From Mycolicibacterium xanthum (GTDB lineage Bacteria > Actinomycetota > Actinomycetes > Mycobacteriales > Mycobacteriaceae), in NCBI RefSeq assembly GCF_019710635.1, contig NZ_JAIFZS010000022.1, forward strand, positions 48,204 to 112,203: 64,000 bases of DNA, given 5' to 3'. A model generated the notes under the pieces. It made no database searches. It was not told where the DNA came from and worked only from the letters and a program-made list of their open reading frames with translations. How positions within the stretch are numbered: position 1 is the first letter of the stretch; every line of letters begins with the position of its first letter. Shown piece after piece: positions 25,731 to 34,345 of the stretch. The position numbers and the translations under genes were made by a program.

Positions 25731-25795
25731 CCGCCGAAATGGCAGTCCGGCCGGTCCGCTCTCGCACTTTCACGGCCGGAATGCCATTTCGGCGG
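25731..25795 (+). repeat. Palindromic dispersed repeat, copy C
   Basis: CCGCCGAAATGGCAGTCC (25731-25748) pairs with GGAATGCCATTTCGGCGG (25778-25795) with one mismatch. The 29-nt loop keeps TCTCGCACTTTC but has changed at other positions. It lies 24 nt after the last gene of the gudD operon, in the same orientation as copies A and B. Confidence 0.85.
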
Positions 25796-25853
25796 AAGGG
25801 AGACGGCGGACAGGGGGCTAGTGCGTCAGGGCGTGCAGTCTGCAGTCCTGGCG

Positions 25854-27014
25854 TCAGGGCGTGTATTCGTACTGCGGCTCGTGGAAGCGGTTGATGATCG
25901 GGATCCGCTCGATGATCCGGTCGCGCAGCCGGGGCTGCGGCGTATTGACCTGCGGCGGAACCGTATTGGGTACCGGGGCCGACGCGGCCGGGGGTACGTA
26001 GACGGGCGCGGGCCCGGGCGGAACATAGGCCGGCGCGCCCGGCTCCTGATAGGCCGGCGCCTCGGGCAGCGGCGGCCCGGCGGCCGGCGGCTCGACCAGC
26101 TGGCGGGCCTCCGGCACCGCGACGGCGACCGGCTCGGCGGGCAGCGCGGGCGGAGCCCCCGGCGCGGCGGGCGGAGCCGCCGGCGCGGCGCGCGGAGCCG
26201 CCTCCACCGGAGACGGCGGGGCCGCATCGGGAAGCGGGACGTTCACGGCGTTGGCCATCCGGGGCGTCTCGGAGTCCGGGGTCAGCGTCATGCCCAGCGC
26301 GATGGACAGCGACACCACGAACGTCACGACCGCCGCGGCCAGCACGGAAGCCAGCGTGGCGGTCGGCGACAGCGTGCGCCCGGCCGGCGCGGCCTCGGCG
26401 TCGAGGATCGCGATCGCCGATGCCGACGCCAGCGCCGCTCCCCGGGCCAGCGCCAACTCGGCCTCCTCAGCGGAGACGACCTCGGCGTCGGTGCGCTCAC
26501 GCAGCGCCGACACCACGCCCTCGAGTTGGCCGGACCCGACGACGAACACCGCCTCGGGTGAGTAGCTCTCGATCTTCCCGAGCGCCTCGGGATGGACCCG
26601 GTCGGCGGTCACCCCGTCCGGCGTCACCGCCGCGATCACCGACGTGCTGGGTTCGGCGACGCAGAGCACCACCCGGTCGAACCCGGACAGCGCGGCGATG
26701 CCGCGGGCCAGCGCCTCGGCGGCCTCGATGTCGGACACCGCGATGACGTTCTCCACGCCCCGGTCGGTCAGCGCCTGCCACATCGCACTGACGCCGGCCT
26801 CGGCCGACACCGTCCAGTTGAGCCCGACGGCGTGCAACCGCCGGGAGCCCGCGTCGTCGAGCAGCACGCCGAGCAGCGCGTCGGCGTCGAAACCCCGATC
26901 CGGGTCGATCGGCAGCGAGCCACGCTCGAGGGTGTCGCCCTCGCCGTCCGTTCCCTCCACGAGCACCCAGCGCACCGACGACGAAGTCATCGACACTCCG
27001 AGCACGAGATCCAT
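25854..27014 (-). CDS. DUF7159-type mycobacterial membrane protein with Pro-rich tail
   Basis: This 386-residue protein begins MDLVLGVSMTSSSVRWVLVE. Residues 1-210 resemble the mycobacterial DUF7159 domain, which has an actin/hexokinase-like look. One membrane helix follows at about 220-243 (LASVLAAAVVTFVVSLSIAL), then an Ala/Pro-rich extracytoplasmic tail of about 140 residues ending IIERIPIINRFHEP. I chose the ATG at 27014 because the MDLVLGVS start is conserved, rather than the ORF start five codons upstream. Function unknown; the topology suggests an envelope-linked protein. Confidence 0.85.
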   Translation of the reverse strand: MDLVLGVSMTSSSVRWVLVEGTDGEGDTLERGSLPIDPDRGFDADALLGVLLDDAGSRRLHAVGLNWTVSAEAGVSAMWQALTDRGVENVIAVSDIEAAEALARGIAALSGFDRVVLCVAEPSTSVIAAVTPDGVTADRVHPEALGKIESYSPEAVFVVGSGQLEGVVSALRERTDAEVVSAEEAELALARGAALASASAIAILDAEAAPAGRTLSPTATLASVLAAAVVTFVVSLSIALGMTLTPDSETPRMANAVNVPLPDAAPPSPVEAAPRAAPAAPPAAPGAPPALPAEPVAVAVPEARQLVEPPAAGPPLPEAPAYQEPGAPAYVPPGPAPVYVPPAASAPVPNTVPPQVNTPQPRLRDRIIERIPIINRFHEPQYEYTP

Positions 27015-27096
27015 ACGGTTTGCTTCCAATCTGGTAACGATCAGCCCCCGACACTACCGCGCACGACCGCGGCGGCGCACCCGTGCGGGAACGGGA

Positions 27097-27294
27097 TCAG
27101 GACGGACCGTGCAGCAGATGCCGTCGCCACGCCATGACCGCATGGGCCGTCAGCTGGTGATAGGCCAACCAGGAAAGGTTCGCGTCCCCGACGCACCGGT
27201 GGGGTTCCCCCAGCCACGAGGGGCGCTGCGCACCGCAGCTCAGGCACTCGTTCGGCGCCCTCCGGACCGCTGAGGCGCGCGGCGTCAGAGCCAT
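27097..27294 (-). CDS. Small protein with zinc-ribbon-like Cys pattern (65 aa)
   Basis: This ORF begins MALTPRASAVRRAPNE and has CLSCGAQRPSWLG followed by HRC, a possible three-Cys plus His zinc site. The C-terminal half is helical and Trp/His-rich. AGGAGGGAG lies about 5 nt before the ATG at 27294, one of the strongest ribosome sites in the window. It lies 82 bp upstream of the DUF7159 gene on the same strand. No family is recognised; metal binding is inferred. Confidence 0.6.
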   Translation of the reverse strand: MALTPRASAVRRAPNECLSCGAQRPSWLGEPHRCVGDANLSWLAYHQLTAHAVMAWRRHLLHGPS

Positions 27295-27517
27295 GGCCGC
27301 TCCCTCCTGGACAGGTGTCTTCCATCGAAGGTCTCACCTCGGGGCGCCACGCGCGCGCCGAGTAGTGCATCGCACATCGGTGATGAAATGCGAGTTACAT
27401 CACGTTCTGGGATGCCGACTCTGTGGATCGTGTGAGGAAAGCCCCGCCCGGGCGGCCACCGCTTCCACGGCCGGCCCGGCCCGGCGATCATTGCGGTATC
27501 GGGACGGGAGGACCGCG

Positions 27518-28069
27518 ATGGCGGTGGACAGCAGGCCGTGGTGGCCCAGCCGCGATCCGTTCGGACGGTCACGTGCGGCGGTGGCGGCGCTGGAGTTGCC
27601 GCCCGCGGTGTTCAAGACCTGCCCGTGGCAACCGCGCGAGCTCGTCGAGACGGGTCTGCGGCAGTGGCTGCGCTGCTGCGCGGCGGCGCTGCGCGACGAC
27701 CAGGTGATCGGGATGCCGTCTCACGCCGTCGACGAGGCGTGGCACGGCCTGATCCTGTGCACCAAACGCTATGAGGTGTTCTGCCGGCGCGCCTACGGCC
27801 GCTTCATGCACCACTGCCCGGTCGGCGGCGAACCCCCCGGCATGGTCGGCGACCCGATGCACGAGCAGCTGCGCCGGACGGTGATCGCGTGGTCGATGGT
27901 GGCGCTGCCCGGCGAGCAGTGCGTGCTGTGGGACCTCGACGGCAGGGTCGGCGTCGAGCACCCGTGGGGGCTGGATCCGGCACGGGTCGCCGCGATCGAG
28001 GCCGACCTGAACCGGCCTGACCGGAACCGCCGAACCCGGCCTGCCCCGCTCGGCCCCGTCGTACCCTGA
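27518..28069 (+). CDS. Glycine-rich-domain-containing-protein-like (GRDP-like) hypothetical
   Basis: This 183-residue protein has the central block HAVDEAWHGLILCTKRYEVF followed by GRFMHHCP. That pattern (VDEAWH..IL.T..Y..FC, then a His-His motif) is typical of the GRDP-like/DUF1399-type family of unknown function. The ATG at 27518 follows GGGAGGACC. The upstream frame stays open to 27293 and contains a Cys-rich stretch (CELHHVLGCRLCGSC) in lower-GC DNA, which I take as promoter sequence. It precedes the DUF3556 gene by 24 bp, so they are probably cotranscribed. Confidence 0.8.
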   Translation: MAVDSRPWWPSRDPFGRSRAAVAALELPPAVFKTCPWQPRELVETGLRQWLRCCAAALRDDQVIGMPSHAVDEAWHGLILCTKRYEVFCRRAYGRFMHHCPVGGEPPGMVGDPMHEQLRRTVIAWSMVALPGEQCVLWDLDGRVGVEHPWGLDPARVAAIEADLNRPDRNRRTRPAPLGPVVP

Positions 28070-28093
28070 GCCTCCGGTCGGGGAGGAGTCGCG

Positions 28094-29833
28094 ATGGGCT
28101 TTCTGCAACCCAACATGCCGGTCGTCGATCTCGACACGTGGCGCATGCTGCCCCGCGCGCAGCGCATCCGGCCGGTGGCCGCGCACCTGGCCACCGCGGG
28201 CTTCGGGACCCCCGACGTGATGCCGCTGATGTATCTGGTCAAACAGGTGCTGTTCGTGCTGGGCGGGATGGGCTTCGCGCTGGCGACCCGCGGGATCGAC
28301 GGCTTCACCGACGTCGGCAGTTGGTGGACCGAGCCGATCGTGTTCCAGAAGGCCGTGCTCTACACCATGCTCATCGAGGTCGTCGGCCTCGGATGTTCGT
28401 TCGGCCCGCTGTCCGGGCGCTACTTCATCCCGATGGGGTCGTCGCTGTACTGGCTGCGTCCCGGCACGATCCGGCTGCCGCCGTGGCCCGGTCGGGTGCC
28501 GCTGACCGGGGGCACCACCCGCACCCCCGTCGACGTGGTGCTCTACGCGGCGCTGCTGGCGCTGCTGGTGACGGCGTTGTTGTCCGACGGCACCGGACCG
28601 ATTCCGGCGCTGCACACCGAGATCGGATTGCTGCCGGTGTGGCAGCCCATCGCGATCCTGTCGGTGCTGGCGGTGGCCGGGCTCCGCGACAAGGTGATCT
28701 TCCTGGCCGCCCGCGGCGAGGTGTACGCGTCGCTGACGCTGGCCCTGCTGTTCACCGGCGTCGACGCGATCGTCGCCGCGAAGGTGGTCTTCCTGGTGAT
28801 CTGGATGGGGGCCGCGACCTCGAAGATCAACAAGCACTTCCCGTTCGTCATCGCCTCGATGCTGTCCAACAGCCCGGCGGTGCGCCCGGCCGCGGTGAAG
28901 CGGCTGTTCTTCGCGCACTGGCCCGACGACCTGCGCCCGAGCCGGCTGTCGGCGTTCGTCGCGCACGTGTCGACGGCGATCGAGATGCTGGTGCCGCTGG
29001 TGTTGTTCTTCTCCCACGGAGGATGGGTCACCGCCGTGGCAGCTGTCGTGATGATCGGCTTCCACCTCGGCATCCTGAGCTCCTTCCCGATGGGGGTGCC
29101 GCTGGAGTGGAACGTGTTCATGATCTTCGGCGTGCTGTGGCTCTTCGTGGCGCACGCCGGACTCGGGCTGACCGACCTGACCAACCCGTTGCCGGTGGCG
29201 GCGCTGTTCGGCGTGCTGGTGGCGGTCGTGGCGGTGGGCGCGGTGTCGCCGCGCCGGGTGTCGTTCCTGCCCGGTATGCGCTACTACGCCGGCAACTGGG
29301 ACACCACGCTGTGGTGCGTGAAGCCGTCGGCCGACGACCGGATCCGCTCCGGCGCGCGGGCGCTGTGCGACATCCAGCACCGCGAGCTGCAGCGGCTCTA
29401 CGGCTCCGCGGACGAGACGTTGGTGCCGCTTCACCTCGCCTACGCGCACCGGTCGATGAACACCCACGGGCGCGCGCTGTTCACCCTCGTGCACCGGGCC
29501 CTGGCCGGGCGCGACGAGGACGACTACAACCTCTGCGAGGGCGAGCTGATCTGCGCCATGACCGTCGGCTGGCATTTCGGCGACGGGCACATGCACAACG
29601 AGCAGCTGATCGCCGCGCTGCACGAGCGTTGTTCGTTCGAACCCGACGAGGTCCGGGTGATCATCCTCGACGGGCAGCCGATCCACCACCGCATCCAGGA
29701 GTACCGGTTGGTCGATGCCGCCACCGGCGAGTTCGAACGCGGCTACGTCGAGGTCGATGACCTGGTGATCCGCCAGCCCTGGGCCGACGACGTCCCGGTG
29801 CACGTCGGCTGGAGTTCGGCCACCGACGCATAG
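28094..29833 (+). CDS. DUF3556 family integral membrane protein
   Basis: This 579-residue protein has around nine hydrophobic segments between residues 45 and 395, then a soluble C-terminal domain of about 190 residues (SMNTHGRALFTLVHRAL, then EGELICAMTVGWHFGDGHMH). This layout is that of the actinobacterial DUF3556 proteins, whose role is unknown. The His-rich GWHFGDGHMHNEQ patch could bind metal. ATG with GGGGAGGAG upstream. The last codons are duplicated just after the stop (29821-29864). Confidence 0.85.
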   Translation: MGFLQPNMPVVDLDTWRMLPRAQRIRPVAAHLATAGFGTPDVMPLMYLVKQVLFVLGGMGFALATRGIDGFTDVGSWWTEPIVFQKAVLYTMLIEVVGLGCSFGPLSGRYFIPMGSSLYWLRPGTIRLPPWPGRVPLTGGTTRTPVDVVLYAALLALLVTALLSDGTGPIPALHTEIGLLPVWQPIAILSVLAVAGLRDKVIFLAARGEVYASLTLALLFTGVDAIVAAKVVFLVIWMGAATSKINKHFPFVIASMLSNSPAVRPAAVKRLFFAHWPDDLRPSRLSAFVAHVSTAIEMLVPLVLFFSHGGWVTAVAAVVMIGFHLGILSSFPMGVPLEWNVFMIFGVLWLFVAHAGLGLTDLTNPLPVAALFGVLVAVVAVGAVSPRRVSFLPGMRYYAGNWDTTLWCVKPSADDRIRSGARALCDIQHRELQRLYGSADETLVPLHLAYAHRSMNTHGRALFTLVHRALAGRDEDDYNLCEGELICAMTVGWHFGDGHMHNEQLIAALHERCSFEPDEVRVIILDGQPIHHRIQEYRLVDAATGEFERGYVEVDDLVIRQPWADDVPVHVGWSSATDA

Positions 29834-29864
29834 CCGGGCCGGCACCGACGCATAGCGAGGCCGG
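29821..29864 (+). repeat. 22-bp tandem repeat covering the DUF3556 stop codon
   Basis: Two 22-bp units beginning CACCGACGCATAGC are adjacent (29821-29842, 29843-29864) and differ at only two positions. The first unit contains the end of the DUF3556 gene and its TAG; the second repeats it in noncoding DNA. Confidence 0.75.
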
Positions 29865-30232
29865 CGTCGGCCGGCAGAGAGCCGGGCCGACGTCGGGCAG
29901 CGTTGCCGACCGTCGGCATGCCGGGCGCCGACGGCGGCGCCGACCGTTGCTAGCGGGCCTTTCGCGAAGATTGCGCGCGATGCCTGCTGCACGTTTCGGC
30001 CTTGCGCCTGCGCGCCCTGCCCCCGGATTCGCTCCGGGCGGCACCCCGCCGGGCGCGCGGCACATCACCCGGCCGGGTACGGCGCGAAGTTTGCTGCGGC
30101 CAACGCGTCGGGTACTCGGGATGAACTGCCGGCAAACGACCGATGAGCACGATTCGGACGGTTCGCAGTACCGTGGCGACCGGGGGCCGGTGTACGCAAC
30201 GGCGATGAGATCTGGAAGGTGCGTGTTGGTCG
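29834..30232. other. Noncoding gap with GC-rich dyads
   Basis: This 399-bp gap between the DUF3556 gene and the potassium channel holds the second unit of the 22-bp repeat and several short GC-rich inverted segments (for example CCGACGTCGG and GCCGACCGTCGGC near 29880-29920). Open frames on both strands lack ribosome sites and sensible sequence. The channel promoter should lie in its last 150 bp, but no clear box stands out. Confidence 0.5.
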
Positions 30233-30982
30233 ATGGGTTCAGCCGAACGGCTCCAGCGATGGGAATCCCGTAGCGAGTGGGTGCTGGCCGCGGTCGCGGT
30301 GGTGTTTCTGGTCGCGTATTCGGTGCAGGTGCTCGCCAGTCCGGACCGTGCCGTGTACGACATGCTCAACGTGGTGATGTCGGCGCTCTACCTGACGTTC
30401 GTGGTCGACTACATCGTCCGGCTCACCCTGGCACCCCGACGCACCCGGTGGTTCTTCCGGCACCTGCTCGACCTGGCTATCGTCGCGCTGCCGTTCCTGC
30501 GTCCGTTGCGGCTGTTGCGGCTGCTGGTTCTGGTGAAAGTGATGCACCGAGCCGGCGGCGACGCGATCCGCGGCCGGGTCGCCGTCTACACCGCCTGCAG
30601 CGCGACGCTGCTGGTCTATGTGGCATCCCTGGCGATCCTGGAGACCGAGCGTTCCGCACCCGGTGCCACCCTCACCAACTTCGGAAATGCGGTCTGGTGG
30701 TCGATCACCACGATCACCACCGTCGGCTACGGCGACATGTATCCGGTCACGGTCACCGGCCGGGTGATCGCCGTAATGCTGATGTTCGGTGGGATCAGCC
30801 TCATCGGTGTCATCACCGCGACCGTCGCCTCCTGGATCGTCGAGCGGGTGTCGGAGGAGGACTCCGCCAACCGGGCCGCCACCGCCGCCCAGATCGAGGA
30901 CCTGCGCGACGAGATCCGTCAGCTGACCACCGACCTGAGTGTGCGCGACAGCGACCGCCAGGAGGCGTGGTCGCACCGCTAG
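30233..30982 (+). CDS. Voltage-gated-like potassium channel
   Basis: This 249-residue membrane protein has six predicted helices: S1-S3 (about 16-90), an Arg-rich short S4-like RPLRLLRLLVLVK (90-102), and a pore domain with filter TVGYGD at 163-168. A C-terminal coiled-coil-like segment (about 215-245) may support tetramer assembly. The filter marks potassium selectivity. It converges on the surface protease gene with overlapping stop codons (30979-30982). A K+/H+ antiporter unit lies 2.2 kb away, so potassium handling recurs here. Confidence 0.92.
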   Translation: MGSAERLQRWESRSEWVLAAVAVVFLVAYSVQVLASPDRAVYDMLNVVMSALYLTFVVDYIVRLTLAPRRTRWFFRHLLDLAIVALPFLRPLRLLRLLVLVKVMHRAGGDAIRGRVAVYTACSATLLVYVASLAILETERSAPGATLTNFGNAVWWSITTITTVGYGDMYPVTVTGRVIAVMLMFGGISLIGVITATVASWIVERVSEEDSANRAATAAQIEDLRDEIRQLTTDLSVRDSDRQEAWSHR

Positions 30983-33054
30983 AGCGTGTCGGACTCCGCG
31001 CCCCGGCGCCGCCGGCGCAGCAGCACCAACCCCAGCACCACGAACACCGCCGACGAGGTCTGCGGGACCACGGTGTATCCGAGGTCCTGCAGCATCGCCA
31101 GTTCCAGCGGGCTGATCACCCGCACGCTGGGACCCCGGTCGGAGTAGGCGTTCATCAGCTTCTCGTCGGCGCCGGTGAAGGTCTCGTCATCGAGATGCGA
31201 GGCCGAACTGCCACCCGCCCACGGGCTGGGTGAGAAGAGCGGGACGAGCGCGCCGTAGACGGCGACGGCGTGGGCCCCGCCGAAGAACAGGCCGCCGTCG
31301 CCGCCGGTGAGGGTGGCGTCGAAGTCGGTGTCCCAGGCGAAGCCGGTGGTGAACGTCGACGTACCTTCGGCGGTCACGATGAGGCCGTCCATCACCGTCC
31401 AGTGCGTGCCGGTGTTCTTGCCGGGCGCGTTCAGATTCGACAGGAAACCCAATGTGTGCAGCAGCTCGTGCAACGCGACCGCGGTGAAGTCGAACTCGTC
31501 TGACCCGACCGCATCCCCCAGCGCCCACGGCTGGCCGAAGTTGAACATGATTTCTCCGTCGGCGTCGTCGCCGTTGGGGTCGACCCCGGTGATCAGCTTC
31601 TGCTGCACCACCGTTTGGATGAATCCGGCGGAGGGACCGGCCCAATCGCTGCCCGCCGAGGCCAGCGAGCGACCGCTGACGTTCTCGCCCTCGAGGGTGA
31701 AGGTCAGCGTGACCGGCGCGGGCACCACGATGTAGGCACCGAGGCTCTCGGCGACCTCGCGCAGGGCCTCGCGTGCCTCCGGCGACCAGAACTCTGCCCC
31801 GGCACCGTCGCGGAACTCCACGGTGATGGCGCGCTGGTTGATCACCACGCCGGCCTTGGTGCTGGTCGGCCGGAACCAGGCCAGCAGGTTGACGTGCAGG
31901 CCGCCGTCTTGGGCCGCGACGGTGAAGGTGTCGACGCCGTCGAACCCGGTGTCCGGCGTGTAGGTGTAGGTGCCGTCGTCGGCGAGCGTGACCCCACCGA
32001 ACTGCGGCCCACTGACCACCCGGTAGCAGATCGGGTCCCCTTCGGGGTCCACTGCGCCGATGGTGCCGGTGATCGGTCCGTCGAGCCGGCCGGTGAGCTG
32101 GATCGGCGCCACCGTCGGCGCCTGGTTGAACCAGGTCCGGCGGGTCAGGTACAGCGCGCCGCTGAGGAACTCCTTGAACGAATCGCTGACCGGCAGCCGG
32201 TCGATCCAGGCCTGGGCCAAGCCCATCAGGTGGTCGATCGTCGCCCCGACGGTCAGGGTGGCCGTCGCCGGGGCCGGCGGTGCGGCGGCCAACGCGACAG
32301 GGACGTTCTGCGTCGGTAGCTCGGCGACGAGGCCGGCGCGCTGCGTCAGCGGCTGATCGACGACGGCGTAGTGCCGCATCGACGGCTCGTCGGCGTGCGC
32401 GACGGCGGCGGGCGCGACGGCGGCGGCGGTGGCGGACTCGGCGACGACATCCGCGGGGTTCTCCGTCGCGACGGTGCCGTCCGCCGGCACCGACGGAGAT
32501 CCATCGGCGGCGACGTCGTCGGTGCCGTCGCCCTCGTGCGCGCCGGCGTAGGTGTTGTCGATATGCGGGTCATCCGCGGCGTCGTCGCTCTCGGCCACCT
32601 CGGTGACGAGCTCCTCGACATCGGCGTCCGCATCTGCGGCGTCCACTTCTGCGGGGTCCTTGTCGGCGTCCGCGGCGTCCAGGTCCGCGGCGAGCTCGTC
32701 GACATCGGCGTCCGCGGCGAGCTCGTCGACATCGGCATCCGCCGCGAGCTCACCGGCATCGGCCGCGTCATCGGCATCCTCGACATCGGAGCCCTTAGAA
32801 TCGCCGGCACCGCCGCCGGCCGAATCATCGGACTCCGCCGTGCTCCCGCTGTCCCCGGCCTGCACCGTCGACGCCGAGACCGGCTCATCCGCCGCTGCGA
32901 TCGTCGGGTCCGGACCGGCCAGCGAATATCCGAGCAGTGCCGCGGTGACCCCGGCCGATGCGGCCCCCAGCCGCAGCCAACGGGTGACGGCCATGTCCCG
33001 GGCGCGGCGCCGACCGCGCCGCGACGACCTCGTGTTCGTGGTGGCATCCGCCAT
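30979..33054 (-). CDS. Surface HExxH metalloprotease-like protein with acidic repeats
   Basis: This 691-residue protein has a basic start with a long signal helix (about 30-50), then an Asp/Ala-rich low-complexity region (about 95-160, repeats of ELAADADVD). A cadherin/VCBS-like segment follows (about 315-385; NQAPTVAPIQL, then DPEGDPICYRV, then TPDTGFDGVDTFTV). Residues 400-655 form a metalloprotease-like domain with HELLHTLG at 529-536, the HExxHxxG zinc motif. The end is PQTSSAVFVVLGLVLLRRRRRG, a helix plus Arg cluster like a PEP-CTERM-type sorting tail. Probably an anchored secreted protease; substrate unknown. Confidence 0.85.
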   Translation of the reverse strand: MADATTNTRSSRRGRRRARDMAVTRWLRLGAASAGVTAALLGYSLAGPDPTIAAADEPVSASTVQAGDSGSTAESDDSAGGGAGDSKGSDVEDADDAADAGELAADADVDELAADADVDELAADLDAADADKDPAEVDAADADADVEELVTEVAESDDAADDPHIDNTYAGAHEGDGTDDVAADGSPSVPADGTVATENPADVVAESATAAAVAPAAVAHADEPSMRHYAVVDQPLTQRAGLVAELPTQNVPVALAAAPPAPATATLTVGATIDHLMGLAQAWIDRLPVSDSFKEFLSGALYLTRRTWFNQAPTVAPIQLTGRLDGPITGTIGAVDPEGDPICYRVVSGPQFGGVTLADDGTYTYTPDTGFDGVDTFTVAAQDGGLHVNLLAWFRPTSTKAGVVINQRAITVEFRDGAGAEFWSPEAREALREVAESLGAYIVVPAPVTLTFTLEGENVSGRSLASAGSDWAGPSAGFIQTVVQQKLITGVDPNGDDADGEIMFNFGQPWALGDAVGSDEFDFTAVALHELLHTLGFLSNLNAPGKNTGTHWTVMDGLIVTAEGTSTFTTGFAWDTDFDATLTGGDGGLFFGGAHAVAVYGALVPLFSPSPWAGGSSASHLDDETFTGADEKLMNAYSDRGPSVRVISPLELAMLQDLGYTVVPQTSSAVFVVLGLVLLRRRRRGAESDTL

Positions 33055-33159
33055 GACCTCGACCCCCCGTGCGACTCAGAATGCACAGCGTATGGGCGCC
33101 GACGGTCAAACACGGCGAATCCGGGAAGGAATCGCCGGCGGTGTCGGCTCACAACCGGA

Positions 33160-34341
33160 TCATGGGCTCCCACCAGGGGATGACCCCGCACGGTGTCTGG
33201 CCCGGCGTGGGGTCGCGCGACCGCTGAGCAACGTCGCCACCGGCCCGAGAAAGGCCAGCACGAACACGTACGGCATCGCGATCGACTCGATGACCGGGAT
33301 CGACTCGCCGACGAGCGCGATGATCACCAGCGAGAACTCACCCCGCACGATCAGCGCGGTACCGGCCCGCAATTGGCCGCGCCGGGCCACCCCCTCGCGG
33401 CCCGCGGCATACATCCCGGAGACGACCTTCGTCGCGGCGGTGACGACGGCCAGCGCGATCGCCAGCGGCAGCATCGGGATCATCGACGCCGGGTCCACCA
33501 TCAACCCGATCGACACGAAGAAGATCGCGGCGAACAGGTCGCGCAGCGGGCTGAGCAGCTCGCGCGCCCGCTCACCCGTCTCCCCGGTCAGCGTCAACCC
33601 CACCAGGAACGCGCCCACCGCCGCCGACACGTGGACGTACTCGGCCAGCCCCGCCACGATCAGCGCGACGCCGAGCACCCGCAGCAGCAGCAGCTCCGAA
33701 TCCGGATGGTTCATGATGCCGGCCACCCGGTGACCCCAGCGGTAGGCGGCCAGGAAGGCGAACGCCAGAGCGGCCATCGCGACGACGATCCCGACGACGG
33801 CGTGCCACCATGCGCCGCCGGCCGCCAGCACCGCCAGCAGCGGCAGATAGGCCGCCATCGCGAAGTCCTCCAGCACCAGCACCGACAGCACCGCCGGGGT
33901 CTCGCGGTTACCGAGCCGGCGCAGGTCGGTGAGCAGCCGCGACACCACGCCGGACGACGAGATGTAGGTGATCCCCGCCATCGCCAGGATCCCGACGAAG
34001 TCCAACCCGAGCAGCCATCCGACCAGCGCGCCGGGGGTGGCGTTGAACGCCATGTCCACCCACGCCGACGGCAGGTGCCGACGCATGCTGGAGGCGAACT
34101 CCCCGATCGAGAACTCCAGCCCCAGGGTCAGCAGCAACAGCACCACCCCGACGATGGCGCCGCTCTCGATGAACTCGTGGGCCGCCGGGACCAGCGGCAA
34201 TCCGCCGTCGCCGAGGGCCAGACCGGTCAGCAGGTACAGCGGGATCGGCGACAGCGACACCCGCCGCGCCAGCCCCCCCAGGATCGTCAGGACGACGAGC
34301 AGCGCGCCGATCTCCAGCAGCAGCCCGACCGTATCGTGCAC
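33160..34341 (-). CDS. CPA2-family cation/proton antiporter (KhtU/KefB-like)
   Basis: This 393-residue protein has 11-12 hydrophobic helices and the monovalent cation:proton antiporter-2 pattern, including VLEDFAMAAYLPLL and the AAVGAFLVGLTLTGETGERA segment. The GTG at 34341 begins VHDTVGLLLEIG at the first helix; a 62-codon extension overlaps the regulatory gene and has no family character. It starts 4 bp after the regulatory subunit gene, forming a two-gene KhtT-KhtU-like operon for K+ efflux or pH balance. Confidence 0.9.
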   Translation of the reverse strand: MHDTVGLLLEIGALLVVLTILGGLARRVSLSPIPLYLLTGLALGDGGLPLVPAAHEFIESGAIVGVVLLLLTLGLEFSIGEFASSMRRHLPSAWVDMAFNATPGALVGWLLGLDFVGILAMAGITYISSSGVVSRLLTDLRRLGNRETPAVLSVLVLEDFAMAAYLPLLAVLAAGGAWWHAVVGIVVAMAALAFAFLAAYRWGHRVAGIMNHPDSELLLLRVLGVALIVAGLAEYVHVSAAVGAFLVGLTLTGETGERARELLSPLRDLFAAIFFVSIGLMVDPASMIPMLPLAIALAVVTAATKVVSGMYAAGREGVARRGQLRAGTALIVRGEFSLVIIALVGESIPVIESIAMPYVFVLAFLGPVATLLSGRATPRRARHRAGSSPGGSP

Positions 34342-34345
34342 GCGT

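Noticed and set aside
27569..29992. 807-codon open frame on the minus strand
   Set aside because: It is antisense to the DUF3556 and GRDP-like genes, has His/Arg/Gln-rich sequence without domain character, and reflects third-position GC bias.
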